Assembly (NCBI GenBank): GCA_946183175.1
Contig: CAMHBH010000059.1
Coordinates: 1-12,137 of the forward strand
Direction of reading: 5' to 3'
Length of the DNA: 12,137 bases
From: an uncultured Oscillibacter sp.
GTDB lineage: Bacteria; Bacillota; Clostridia; Oscillospirales; Oscillospiraceae
Shown: positions 1-6,627 of the stretch, one piece after another
Numbering within the stretch: position 1 is the first letter of the stretch
Layout: every line of letters starts with the position of its first letter
Program-made: the position numbers and the translations under genes
The notes under the pieces: model-generated
What the model was told of the DNA's origin: nothing
Databases searched by the model: none
Seen by the model: only the letters and a program-made list of their open reading frames with translations

Positions 1-12
1 AGGGACAAAAAC

Positions 13-49
13 AAGCCCTCCTCCGTTATCGGGGGAAGGCTTGCTTTTT
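13..49 (+). terminator. Rho-independent terminator of an upstream gene
   Basis: Arms 13-25 and 30-42 pair over about 12 positions (one C-A mismatch at 18/37 and a T-G pair at 22/33) around a TTAT loop. GCTTTTT follows at 43-49. No coding region in the window ends before it, so it most likely ends transcription of a plus-strand gene left of position 1. The arm CCTCCTCCG at 17-25 recurs in the hairpin behind glnN. Confidence 0.75.
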
Positions 50-137
50 CGCGTGAAACGCTCCATATCAACGGGGGCTTGCCAACGGAAAGTTTAGATA
101 TACTGGCAGAGTTTGCCAATACGGGCCGAAAAATCTC

Positions 138-166
138 TTGTAATTTTCCCGGAGTGCTGTTAGAAT
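138..166 (+). promoter_or_regulatory. SigA-type promoter of glnN
   Basis: TTGTAA (138-143) and TAGAAT (161-166) are 17 bp apart, and TG at 158-159 gives an extended -10. The predicted start is near 172-174, leaving a leader of about 24 nt that carries the ribosome binding site AGGGGAG (183-189) 7 nt before the ATG at 197. I saw no clear GlnR-type operator or riboswitch, so nitrogen control cannot be read from this region. Confidence 0.7.
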
Positions 167-196
167 AGCGGGGTTGACTGAAAGGGGAGATGATTT

Positions 197-2284
197 ATGT
201 CAGACGCACGCAAACTCCCGGAACTGTTCGGAAGCATGGTCTTCAACGAACAGACGATGAAAGAACGCCTTTCGGCGGCGTCCTACGGCGCGTGGAAACG
301 CTGTGTCACGGGCGGCACCGCGCTGGACTTGTCCACCGCCAACGAAATCGCGCAGGCCATGAAGCAGTGGGCCGTAGAGCGCGGGGCCACGCATTTTACG
401 CACTGGTTCCAGCCCATGACGGGCGTCACCGCCGAAAAACACGACAGTTTCATCGCGCCGACGGGCGGCGGACGGGTGCTGATGGAGTTCTCCGGAAAGG
501 AACTCGTCCGGGGCGAGCCCGACGCGTCGTCGTTCCCGTCGGGGGGCCTCCGGGCGACCTTCGAGGCGCGCGGCTATACGGCCTGGGACCCGACTTCATT
601 CGCCTTTATCAAAGAGGGTTCTTTGTGTATCCCGACGGCGTTCTGCTCCTACTCCGGCCACGCCCTGGACAAAAAAACCCCCCTCCTACGCTCTATGGAC
701 GAGGTTTCGCGGCAGGCGGTACGTATTCTCCGGCTGTTCGGCGACACGCAGACGAAACGCGTCATTCCGCAGGTCGGCCCCGAGCAGGAATACTTCCTCA
801 TCGACCGCGAGATGTACCGGAAGCGTCTGGACTTGCGCCTTACGGGCCGCACGTTATTCGGCGCGAGGCCCCCGCGCGGGCAGGAACTCGACGACCATTA
901 CTACGGGGCGATTCGCCCGCGCGTGGCGGCGTATATGCGCGACCTCGACGAGGCGTTATGGGAATTGGGCATTTTCGCCAAGACGAAACACAACGAAGTC
1001 GCGCCGTCTCAGCACGAGATGGCCCCCATTTACACCGACGCCAATACCGCCTGCGACCAGAATCAGTTGACGATGGAAGTCATGAAGAAAGTCGCGGAGC
1101 GTCACGGCCTAGTCTGCTTACTCCATGAGAAGCCCTTCGCGGGGTTCAACGGTTCCGGCAAGCACGACAACTGGTCACTGTCCACCGACAGCGGCGAAAA
1201 CCTGTTCAAGCCCGGCGACACCCCCGGTCAAAACGCCCGTTTCTTACTCTTTCTCGCGGCGTTCCTGAAAGGCGTCGACGACTATCAGGACTTCCTACGC
1301 GCTACTGTCGCCTTCCCGGGCAACGACCACCGCCTCGGCGGACTGGAGGCCCCGCCCGCGATTCTGTCCGTATTCCTCGGCGACGAGCTGACCGCCGTCG
1401 TCAACGCTATCATTCACGGCACGCCCGTCGAATCCAGCGGGAAGCGCGAACTCCGGATAGGCGTCGACGTACTCCCGGCCATCCCGCAGGACACCACCGA
1501 CCGTAACAGAACAAGTCCCATGGCCTTTACGGGCAACAAGTTCGAGTTCCGTATGCTCGGCTCGTCGCAGTCGATTTCCGGGCCGAATATCGCCCTCAAT
1601 ACGATGATGGCGGAGGAGTTGCGGCAGTTCGCCGACGAATTGGAGGCCGCCGAAGATTTCCAGCGGGCCTTGAATGTCCTGATGAAGCGCGTCTTCACCG
1701 AACACCGGAGAATCATCTTCAACGGCAACGGCTACGACGAGGCCTGGGTGCGCGAGGCCGAACAGCGCGGATTAAGTAACTTCACGTCCACCGCCGACGC
1801 GCTCCCGATGTACACCGCCGGGAAGAACGTCGAACTGTTCGTCCGCCACGGAATCTACACCGAGGAGGAAATACAGGCCCGCGCCGAAATCCATGTGGAG
1901 AACTACACCGCCGTCACGACGATTGAGGCCCGCACCATGTCCGACATGATTCGCCACGAGATACTCCCGGCGGTCTCGGCCTACGCGGCGGAACTCTGCG
2001 CGCGCGCGGGCCGGAAGGACGCCCACGGACTGCCCTGTGAGTACGAGAGCAGAACGGCGGAGGAAATCGCCGCGCTGACGGATACGCTGTTCGACGCGTG
2101 CGGGCGTCTGGAACGCGACCTCGGGGAAGTCCCGAAAGACCCCACGCGGGCGATGGTCTACAGCCACGACGTGATTGTCCGCGACATGGCCGACGCGCGC
2201 GCGAGCGCCGACCGCCTCGAAACCCTCACCGCCTCCGATTCCTGGCCCTTCCCTACCTACGCCCAATTGCTCTTCTCGGTGTGA
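197..2284 (+). CDS. glnN: Glutamine synthetase type III (GSIII)
   Basis: Makes glutamine from glutamate, ammonia and ATP in the cytoplasm, the main entry of ammonium into organic nitrogen. At 695 residues it has the size of the large GSIII class (about 700), not GSI/GSII. Visible catalytic-core motifs are GPEQEYF (residues 194-200; metal-binding Glu), EVAPSQHE (267-274), NGSGKHDNWS (318-327; glutamate/ATP pocket) and FEFRMLGSSQSI (449-460). The ATG at 197 is chosen because AGGGGAG sits 7 nt upstream and the protein starts like other GSIII. It is a single-gene unit between a terminator and a hairpin cluster. Codon use is GC-rich, matching the rest of the window except 2.4-3.9 kb. GSIII enzymes are dodecamers common in Bacteroidetes and Clostridia. 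Identification is firm; regulation is not visible. Confidence 0.97.
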   Translation: MSDARKLPELFGSMVFNEQTMKERLSAASYGAWKRCVTGGTALDLSTANEIAQAMKQWAVERGATHFTHWFQPMTGVTAEKHDSFIAPTGGGRVLMEFSGKELVRGEPDASSFPSGGLRATFEARGYTAWDPTSFAFIKEGSLCIPTAFCSYSGHALDKKTPLLRSMDEVSRQAVRILRLFGDTQTKRVIPQVGPEQEYFLIDREMYRKRLDLRLTGRTLFGARPPRGQELDDHYYGAIRPRVAAYMRDLDEALWELGIFAKTKHNEVAPSQHEMAPIYTDANTACDQNQLTMEVMKKVAERHGLVCLLHEKPFAGFNGSGKHDNWSLSTDSGENLFKPGDTPGQNARFLLFLAAFLKGVDDYQDFLRATVAFPGNDHRLGGLEAPPAILSVFLGDELTAVVNAIIHGTPVESSGKRELRIGVDVLPAIPQDTTDRNRTSPMAFTGNKFEFRMLGSSQSISGPNIALNTMMAEELRQFADELEAAEDFQRALNVLMKRVFTEHRRIIFNGNGYDEAWVREAEQRGLSNFTSTADALPMYTAGKNVELFVRHGIYTEEEIQARAEIHVENYTAVTTIEARTMSDMIRHEILPAVSAYAAELCARAGRKDAHGLPCEYESRTAEEIAALTDTLFDACGRLERDLGEVPKDPTRAMVYSHDVIVRDMADARASADRLETLTASDSWPFPTYAQLLFSV

Positions 2285-2290
2285 CGGTAG

Positions 2291-2337
2291 CGCCTCCTCC
2301 GCAATGCGGGGGAGGCGTCGCGGAGCGACGGAGGAGG
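2291..2337 (+). repeat. G-rich nested hairpin repeat after glnN, possible terminator
   Basis: Hairpin 1 pairs 2291-2302 with 2306-2317 (12 pairs, one T-G, 3-nt loop). Hairpin 2 pairs CGTCGC (2316-2321) with GCGACG (2325-2330) around GGA. The first arm CCTCCTCCG (2293-2301) is also perfectly complementary to CGGAGGAGG (2329-2337), so a larger alternative fold encloses hairpin 2. No T-run follows, so this is at best a weak intrinsic terminator. The terminal complementarity looks like a small intergenic repeat of the MITE/REP kind, which is inference. It lies 7 nt after the glnN stop. Confidence 0.55.
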
Positions 2338-2384
2338 TAAACGCGACTTTGCCAATGAATACACATACCCGAAGAAATCTAATC

Positions 2385-2413
2385 TTGACAAGCGGTAATA
2401 GGATGGGTATAAT
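2385..2413 (+). promoter_or_regulatory. Consensus SigA promoter of the AT-rich gene pair
   Basis: TTGACA (2385-2390) and TATAAT (2408-2413) are both perfect consensus hexamers with the optimal 17-bp spacer. Transcription should start near 2419-2421, giving a leader of about 78 nt before the ATG at 2498. It is the strongest promoter in the window and drives only the foreign-looking pair, so expression would be high unless repressed. Confidence 0.85.
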
Positions 2414-2420
2414 TTCGATA

Positions 2421-2442
2421 TTAAGTGTTTTACACGCTTTAA
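2421..2442 (+). promoter_or_regulatory. Interrupted inverted repeat at the +1 of the promoter
   Basis: TTAA-GTGT (2421-2428) and ACAC (2432-2435) plus TTAA (2439-2442) form an inverted repeat with a TTT loop and a 3-nt bulge on one side. It lies on the predicted transcription start of a perfect-consensus promoter, a usual place for a repressor operator, or it may fold as a 5' hairpin in the leader. No regulator gene is present in the island. The call is tentative. Confidence 0.3.
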
Positions 2443-2497
2443 GGCATTTTCGCTATAGCCTATCAGGAACGTATGGGAGAAAGGATAGGGAGAAAAT

Positions 2498-2860
2498 ATG
2501 ACTGGCATCAACATTCGGTTTCAGAATCTTAATGAGGATGAAATTGAAAAAATCGAACAATTGGAAGATACTTATCCTGGTCATGTATTCGTAGATTCCA
2601 CACAATATAGCTTTGGTGGAATGGCTTTTTATCAGATGATAATTACCCTTGCTTCTCTGGACACGGAAGTACAGGTGGCGATTATCGCCGGTGTCGCGGC
2701 AGTTCTCGTGGCGATTATTAATCGCGCTTCTTCTGAAACGCCAACATCTACGAATCCTCCTACGGTGATTATCATATTGGATGGCGGGCATACGAAGAAG
2801 CTTACATCCCGAGAAGACATTGAGTCTTTTCTTGATGATTTTTCTCCGAAGAAGGGATAA
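2498..2860 (+). CDS. Small protein with one membrane segment; EACC1-like architecture
   Basis: I recognise no family with certainty. The 120-residue product has three parts: an N-terminal soluble segment starting with a strand-like INIRF and an acidic helix (residues 4-24); a hydrophobic stretch at about 57-76 (AIIAGVAAVLVAIINRA) that fits one transmembrane helix; and, after a Thr/Ser/Pro linker, a compact C-terminal unit with a strand (VIIILDGG, 90-97) and a helix (SREDIESFLDDF, 104-115). This order resembles EACC1 proteins, small constant partners of effectors in bacterial conflict systems; the match is from memory of architecture, not from a search. AGGGAG at 2487-2492 lies 5 nt before the ATG. 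The peptidase gene begins 2 nt after the stop, so the two are probably co-translated. AT-richness and codon use differ sharply from glnN. Confidence 0.8.
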   Translation: MTGINIRFQNLNEDEIEKIEQLEDTYPGHVFVDSTQYSFGGMAFYQMIITLASLDTEVQVAIIAGVAAVLVAIINRASSETPTSTNPPTVIIILDGGHTKKLTSREDIESFLDDFSPKKG

Positions 2861-2862
2861 TA

Positions 2863-3921
2863 ATGAACTCTAAAGATATGGACGCGTTTTACCGCTATAT
2901 GTCTGTTCAATATGGAATGGCGGATTCGATAGCGTTCGATGAAAGAATCTCGAAATTGGGAGATTTCTTGGGAAAATCGGCGAAATCTATAGTGAACATG
3001 AGGCTGGAGAAAAATTCGGCAGAGGAATTATATGTCGTCCTTGGGTACTATATCTCTGATATTTATCCTCATGTCCGCTATATGCGTAAGCTCAATGTCA
3101 AATATGTACAGCTCAATCTTTTAACGCTTGAGTTTCTGGCAGATTTTCTGATGTTTAAGAAATATCCTGATAAGAACCACTGTATTTATCTTTTCAGCAA
3201 ATACAGAAAAAATATAGACAATGCGGCTAATCACACGGAATATGCGGCTTATTACAATAGGCTTTATCAGAATTTCAAATATCAGCCTAGTTTTGACTGG
3301 TGGAATTATATGTCGGTTGGCACAAGCGGAATTTTTTTCCTTCTTGGTCATGAATGGGCTCATACTCAAAGGCGGTTTATATCATGTACTTCTGGATTGC
3401 TTCAAATGTTTCAGTCAACAATCCTGTCGGAAATTCCGTCACTCTCTAAGGTCGTTTTGGATGAAGAAGTCGCTTGCGATTTTATCGCGCTATCGATTTT
3501 AGACACTGTCTTAAAAGAATCGAAATCTAACGTAGACGCTCAACGTATTGCAATGCAAGCTCTTGCAGTGATTCCGTTGTACTCGCTGATTCGTTCATTT
3601 GCTCATGTGAAAAATGAGAATGGAGATGACAACTTAGATAACGCGCTTATCCGAATAGATGAGTGGCTTAAAACAAGATTGGAGAGTGTATCTTTGGCTG
3701 TTGAAATTGCTCATGAAACTCATTTGTTATTTCAAAGTATCGATGTACAAAGCTCTGTAAAAGATATTTTCCGTCTTATTCAGATTTTTTATGAGCATTT
3801 ATCCGATTTTTGGATGAATGATTTGGTTCCCGGCTTCAACGCATTTGCTTCTCAGAATATTGAGGAGCGGAAAAAATACTATTTAAGTAAAAATATATCC
3901 CATCTAATTCAGATATATTAA
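2863..3921 (+). CDS. HExxH zinc metallopeptidase-like protein, AT-rich island
   Basis: A 352-residue soluble protein with no signal peptide. HEWAH (residues 163-167, coordinates 3349-3363) follows a hydrophobic helix (GIFFLL), and E202-V-A-C-D206 lies about 35 residues later. HExxH plus a downstream ExxxD is the zinc site of gluzincin peptidases: two His, the catalytic Glu, and a third Glu ligand. Flanking regions are helix-rich and unfamiliar; the last 100 residues could bind a target or partner. The same logic is used by Lit, the phage-exclusion peptidase (family U49) that cuts EF-Tu, but I cannot claim membership of that family. The ATG at 2863 has AAGGGA at 2852-2857 and begins 2 nt after the preceding stop. 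GC content by eye is around 40%, against about 60% in neighbours, which points to transfer. Function is unknown; peptidase activity is well supported by the motif. Confidence 0.85.
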   Translation: MNSKDMDAFYRYMSVQYGMADSIAFDERISKLGDFLGKSAKSIVNMRLEKNSAEELYVVLGYYISDIYPHVRYMRKLNVKYVQLNLLTLEFLADFLMFKKYPDKNHCIYLFSKYRKNIDNAANHTEYAAYYNRLYQNFKYQPSFDWWNYMSVGTSGIFFLLGHEWAHTQRRFISCTSGLLQMFQSTILSEIPSLSKVVLDEEVACDFIALSILDTVLKESKSNVDAQRIAMQALAVIPLYSLIRSFAHVKNENGDDNLDNALIRIDEWLKTRLESVSLAVEIAHETHLLFQSIDVQSSVKDIFRLIQIFYEHLSDFWMNDLVPGFNAFASQNIEERKKYYLSKNISHLIQIY

Positions 3922-3954
3922 GTACGGTAACGCGAAAAACAGGAGGTTGATTTC

Positions 3955-4728
3955 ATGAGCGTTTATGTCTGTGACCTGTGCAAGTGGGAGTACGACGAGG
4001 CGGCAGGCGCTCCGGAACACGGTATCGCCCCGGGCACGGCGTGGGAGAACATCCCCGACGACTTTGCCTGTCCGGTGTGCGGGGCGTCGAAGGCGGACTT
4101 TCACAAGAAGGAAGTCCCGGCATTCGACAAGAAAGTGACCCGGAATTTCAGCTACGGCCTGTTCGTGCTGACGGCCCGCGACGGCGACAAGGACAACGGC
4201 TGTATTATCAACACCGCCATTCAGGCGGCAAGCGAACCCCTGCGCGTGTCCGTCGCGGTCAACAAGGCCAACTACACCCACGACATGATTGTCAAGACCG
4301 GGGCCTTTAATCTGTCGTTCCTGTCGGAAAAGTCGAAGTTCGCGACATATCAGAATTTCGGTTTCCGGAGCGGGCGCGACGCCGACAAGTTCGAATCCGT
4401 GACTTTCCGGCGTTCGGCGAACGGTATCGCCTATCTGACCGAGGAGGTCAACGCGTACCTGTCCGGGAAGGTCGTGCAGTCGATTGACCTGGGCAGTCAC
4501 ACACTGTTCATCGCGGATGTCACGGGCGGGGAAGTGCTCTCGAAAGACCCGTCCGTGACCTACGCCTACTATTTCGCGAACATCAAGCCGAAGCCCGAGG
4601 CCAGGAAAGAGGAGAAAAAAGGCTGGATTTGTACGATTTGCGGCTATATCTACGAGGGCGAAACCCTGCCCGGGGACTATATCTGTCCCATCTGCAAGCA
4701 CCCGGCGTCGGACTTCCAGAAGTTATGA
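3955..4728 (+). CDS. Rubredoxin-flavin reductase-rubredoxin fusion (Hrb-like)
   Basis: A cytoplasmic electron carrier that should pass electrons from NAD(P)H through FMN to rubredoxin iron, as high-molecular-weight rubredoxin (Hrb) does for flavodiiron proteins that reduce O2 or NO. Three parts are visible in 257 residues: an N-terminal rubredoxin with C6xxC9 and C39PxC42G; a flavin-reductase domain at about 56-212 (FSYGLFVLTA, QNFGFRSGRDADKF); and a C-terminal short rubredoxin with C226xxC229GY and C244PxC247. Known Hrb proteins carry rubredoxin at one end only, so two iron sites are notable; the C-terminal one is about 35 residues, shorter than normal. AGGAGG at 3941-3946 sits 8 nt before the ATG. 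The stop overlaps the next ATG (ATGA at 4725-4728). No convincing promoter was seen between 3922 and 3954. The partner flavoprotein is not in the window. Confidence 0.92.
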   Translation: MSVYVCDLCKWEYDEAAGAPEHGIAPGTAWENIPDDFACPVCGASKADFHKKEVPAFDKKVTRNFSYGLFVLTARDGDKDNGCIINTAIQAASEPLRVSVAVNKANYTHDMIVKTGAFNLSFLSEKSKFATYQNFGFRSGRDADKFESVTFRRSANGIAYLTEEVNAYLSGKVVQSIDLGSHTLFIADVTGGEVLSKDPSVTYAYYFANIKPKPEARKEEKKGWICTICGYIYEGETLPGDYICPICKHPASDFQKL

Positions 4729-5483
4729 CGGCGACGGAGTACGACAGGCTGTCGGAGTTGGCGGTAGACCTGGGCTGTACGCTGATGTCGGGCGGGGCGG
4801 AAATCTACCGGGTAGAGGAATCCATGCGGCGACTGCTCAACGCCTACCGTCTCGACACGGCGGAGGTTTTCGCGATACCGTCCTGTGTCATCGTGAGCGT
4901 GACGGCCCCCGACGGGCACGTTGTCACGAGAATGCGGCGTATCCCCGCGCACGGTACCGACATGGAACTCTTGGAACGCTGTAACGCGCTCTGCCGCGCC
5001 CTGTGCCGACAGCCCATGCCGTTACACGAGGTCCGAATCTTACTCGACCGCCTGCGGGAGCGTCCGCAATACTCGCCCCGGCGTATTCTCGTGGGCTACG
5101 TGATTGCCCCGGCGTTTTTCGCGCCGCTGTTCGGGGGCGGCCCCTGCGACGCCCTCGGCGCGGCGGTCGGCGGGCTTGTCGTGGGCCTCCTGACCCTCTA
5201 CGGACAGCGTATCACGGGTTCCAACAGCTTTTTCCGGACGGTAGTTTGCAGTGCGGCGGCGTCGCTGTCGGCGCTGGCGCTTGTCCGCCTTGGAATCGGA
5301 CGCCACGCCGACATTGTTACGATTAGTATTCTTATGATGCTCGTCCCCGGAATGGCCCTGACGAACGCCATGCGGGAAATTATGGCCGGGGACACCGTTT
5401 CGGGGCTAAGCCGTATCGCCGACACCATCCTGACCGGCGGGGCCATCGCGCTCGGCGCGGCGGTCGGACAGTTGCTGTCTTAG
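4725..5483 (+). CDS. yjjP: Threonine/serine exporter, ThrE N-terminal-domain subunit (YjjP-like)
   Basis: One half of a two-protein inner-membrane exporter; in E. coli YjjP with YjjB forms a succinate exporter, and the fused ThrE of Corynebacterium exports threonine and serine. The 252 residues hold a cytoplasmic N-terminal domain with the family segment LMSGGAEIYRVEESM (20-34) and SCVIVSVTAPDG (53-64), then five hydrophobic helices at about 120-137, 142-160, 170-190, 196-212 and 232-250. The conserved loop PGMALTNAMREIMAGDTVSG (208-227) is intact. The start is placed at 4725, overlapping the previous stop by ATGA, because the conserved family sequence begins there; the frame is open further upstream, but inside the rubredoxin gene. 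No strong Shine-Dalgarno is present, as expected with translational coupling. The substrate cannot be told from sequence. Confidence 0.88.
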   Translation: MTATEYDRLSELAVDLGCTLMSGGAEIYRVEESMRRLLNAYRLDTAEVFAIPSCVIVSVTAPDGHVVTRMRRIPAHGTDMELLERCNALCRALCRQPMPLHEVRILLDRLRERPQYSPRRILVGYVIAPAFFAPLFGGGPCDALGAAVGGLVVGLLTLYGQRITGSNSFFRTVVCSAAASLSALALVRLGIGRHADIVTISILMMLVPGMALTNAMREIMAGDTVSGLSRIADTILTGGAIALGAAVGQLLS

Positions 5484-5493
5484 GGGGCGCGGC

Positions 5494-5949
5494 ATGACAG
5501 TTGTATGGAATGCGTACCTGTTCCCGTGCCTGTGCGCGTTCGGGGCCTGTATAGGGTTCACGCTCATTTTCAATATCCACGGCGTCGGGCGGATTATCTG
5601 CGGCGTCGGCGGGGCGTTGGGCTGGGGCGTGTACCTGTTATGTGGAAGCAACGTCCCGGGGGCATTCGCGGCGGCGGTGTGTATCGGCGTCTACTCCGAA
5701 CTCATGGCGCGCGTGCGGGGCTGTCCGGTGACGGGCTACCTGTTAGTGGCGCTGTTGCCGCTCGTCCCCGGCGGCGGCGTCTACTACGCTATGCGCGACT
5801 GCCTCGCCGGAGACACCCAGCAGTTTTTGCACAGCCTCCTGAATACGTTCGGCATGGCCTGCGCGCTCGCCGTGGGTTCTATGCTGTCGTCGTCGCTGTT
5901 CCGCGCCGCCTACGCCTACCTGCACCGTATCGCGCGCCGCCCGTCTTAA
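5494..5949 (+). CDS. yjjB: Threonine/serine exporter, ThrE C-terminal-domain subunit (YjjB-like)
   Basis: The second half of the split exporter. Of 151 residues almost all are membrane: five hydrophobic helices at roughly 4-25, 31-50, 53-72, 77-98 and 109-133, matching the ThrE_2/DUF3815 family (usually about 150 residues). The loop VPGGGVYYAMRDCLAGD (about 90-106) parallels the PG...RE..AGD loop of the first subunit, as expected for two related halves. It begins 10 nt after the upstream stop, with AGGGGGC before the ATG. With the preceding gene it forms a pair, as yjjP-yjjB does in E. coli. It has no obvious metabolic tie to the rubredoxin gene in front. Translation ends with TAA at 5947-5949. 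Confidence 0.87.
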   Translation: MTVVWNAYLFPCLCAFGACIGFTLIFNIHGVGRIICGVGGALGWGVYLLCGSNVPGAFAAAVCIGVYSELMARVRGCPVTGYLLVALLPLVPGGGVYYAMRDCLAGDTQQFLHSLLNTFGMACALAVGSMLSSSLFRAAYAYLHRIARRPS

Positions 5950-6000
5950 TTTCGCCCCCGCCGTGCCGATATACAGGCAGAGAGAAAGGAGGCGGGAAGC

Positions 6001-6627
6001 GTGGATATGAATCCGGTTAGGCGGGCGGCGACGCTCCGCCGGGTGTCGGCGAATCTCCGCGACACGAAACGGGCGGCGGGGACGCCTGTCGGCGCGGGGC
6101 GCAACCGCGACACCGTACAGTTGAACGAGGAGCAGTTCCGGACGGCGGCGGAAGAGGGCTATATCGAGGTCAACGGGAAAAAGTTCGCCGTGTCGGAGAA
6201 AATGGCGGCGGAGATTGACGCCGTCCGGGCGCGTGTGGCGGCGTACAACCAGGCGAAAGCCTTGAAGCAGAACGCGCAGGCCGCGAAACAACAGGCGAAA
6301 GTCGCGGCGGAACAGGCAAAGGCGCAGGCGAAGGCCCTGGAAATCTACCGTCGAATCGCGAGCGGCGGGAGGGTGCCGCCGCAGGACGAGAAATTCCTGC
6401 AAAACTTTTCGCCGGAGCTGTACCTGGCGGCGAAAATGGCGGCGCTGATGGCGGAGGAGCATAAGGACTATGACAGCGTTCTGGAAGGCGAGGACGCGTC
6501 AGAGGAGAATGGCGACGCCGCGTCAGAGGGAGAAAGTACCGTTGAAAAGGTGGCGGTTTCCGTGTCGGACGGGGACGCGCCGGGCGTCGACGCCGTGTCT
6601 ACGGTGTCCGTGGACGTTTCCGAATAG
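6001..6627 (+). CDS. Uncharacterised coiled-coil protein with acidic tail
   Basis: Not recognised. The 208-residue protein has a basic, Arg-rich N-terminus (1-35), a small segment that may fold (LNEEQFRTAAEEGYIEVNGK, 41-60), a long Ala/Lys/Gln helix with coiled-coil character (66-116), a helical unit (IYRRIASGGRVPPQDEKFL, then SPELYLAAKMAALMAEEH, 115-154), and an acidic Ser/Glu/Val tail (158-208). There is no signal peptide or membrane helix. GTG at 6001 is preferred over ATG at 6007 because AAAGGAGG (5985-5992) sits 8 nt before the GTG but 14 nt before the ATG. The gap after the exporter gene is 51 nt with no clear promoter, so it may be the last gene of that operon. It ends at a terminator whose stem starts within the stop codon. 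A structural or scaffolding role would be guesswork. Confidence 0.8.
   Translation: MDMNPVRRAATLRRVSANLRDTKRAAGTPVGAGRNRDTVQLNEEQFRTAAEEGYIEVNGKKFAVSEKMAAEIDAVRARVAAYNQAKALKQNAQAAKQQAKVAAEQAKAQAKALEIYRRIASGGRVPPQDEKFLQNFSPELYLAAKMAALMAEEHKDYDSVLEGEDASEENGDAASEGESTVEKVAVSVSDGDAPGVDAVSTVSVDVSE

Noticed and set aside
190..1128. 312-residue Arg/Gly/Pro-rich open frame on the plus strand inside glnN
   Set aside because: It overlaps the intact glutamine synthetase frame, has no domain-like sequence, and is the usual shadow reading of GC-rich DNA.
3860..3882. TTGAGG and TACTAT as a promoter for the rubredoxin operon
   Set aside because: The spacing is only 11 bp, too short for SigA; no better site was found nearby, so the promoter is left open.
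3904..4701. 265-residue minus-strand open frame opposite the rubredoxin fusion
   Set aside because: It is antisense to a gene with clear motifs and composition typical of a complementary-strand shadow; no ribosome binding site was seen.
4629..4724. Upstream in-frame start for the exporter subunit
   Set aside because: The extra 32 codons are the rubredoxin Cys-rich coding sequence in another frame; the family sequence begins at 4725 with an ATGA overlap.
5957..5996. CCCGCC/GGCGGG long-range pairing that could hide the ribosome binding site of the gene at 6001
   Set aside because: Six G-C pairs with a 28-nt gap are expected by chance in such GC-rich sequence and most of the Shine-Dalgarno stays free.
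5743..6462. 239-residue minus-strand open frame
   Set aside because: It covers parts of two supported plus-strand genes and is Arg-rich, low-complexity shadow sequence.
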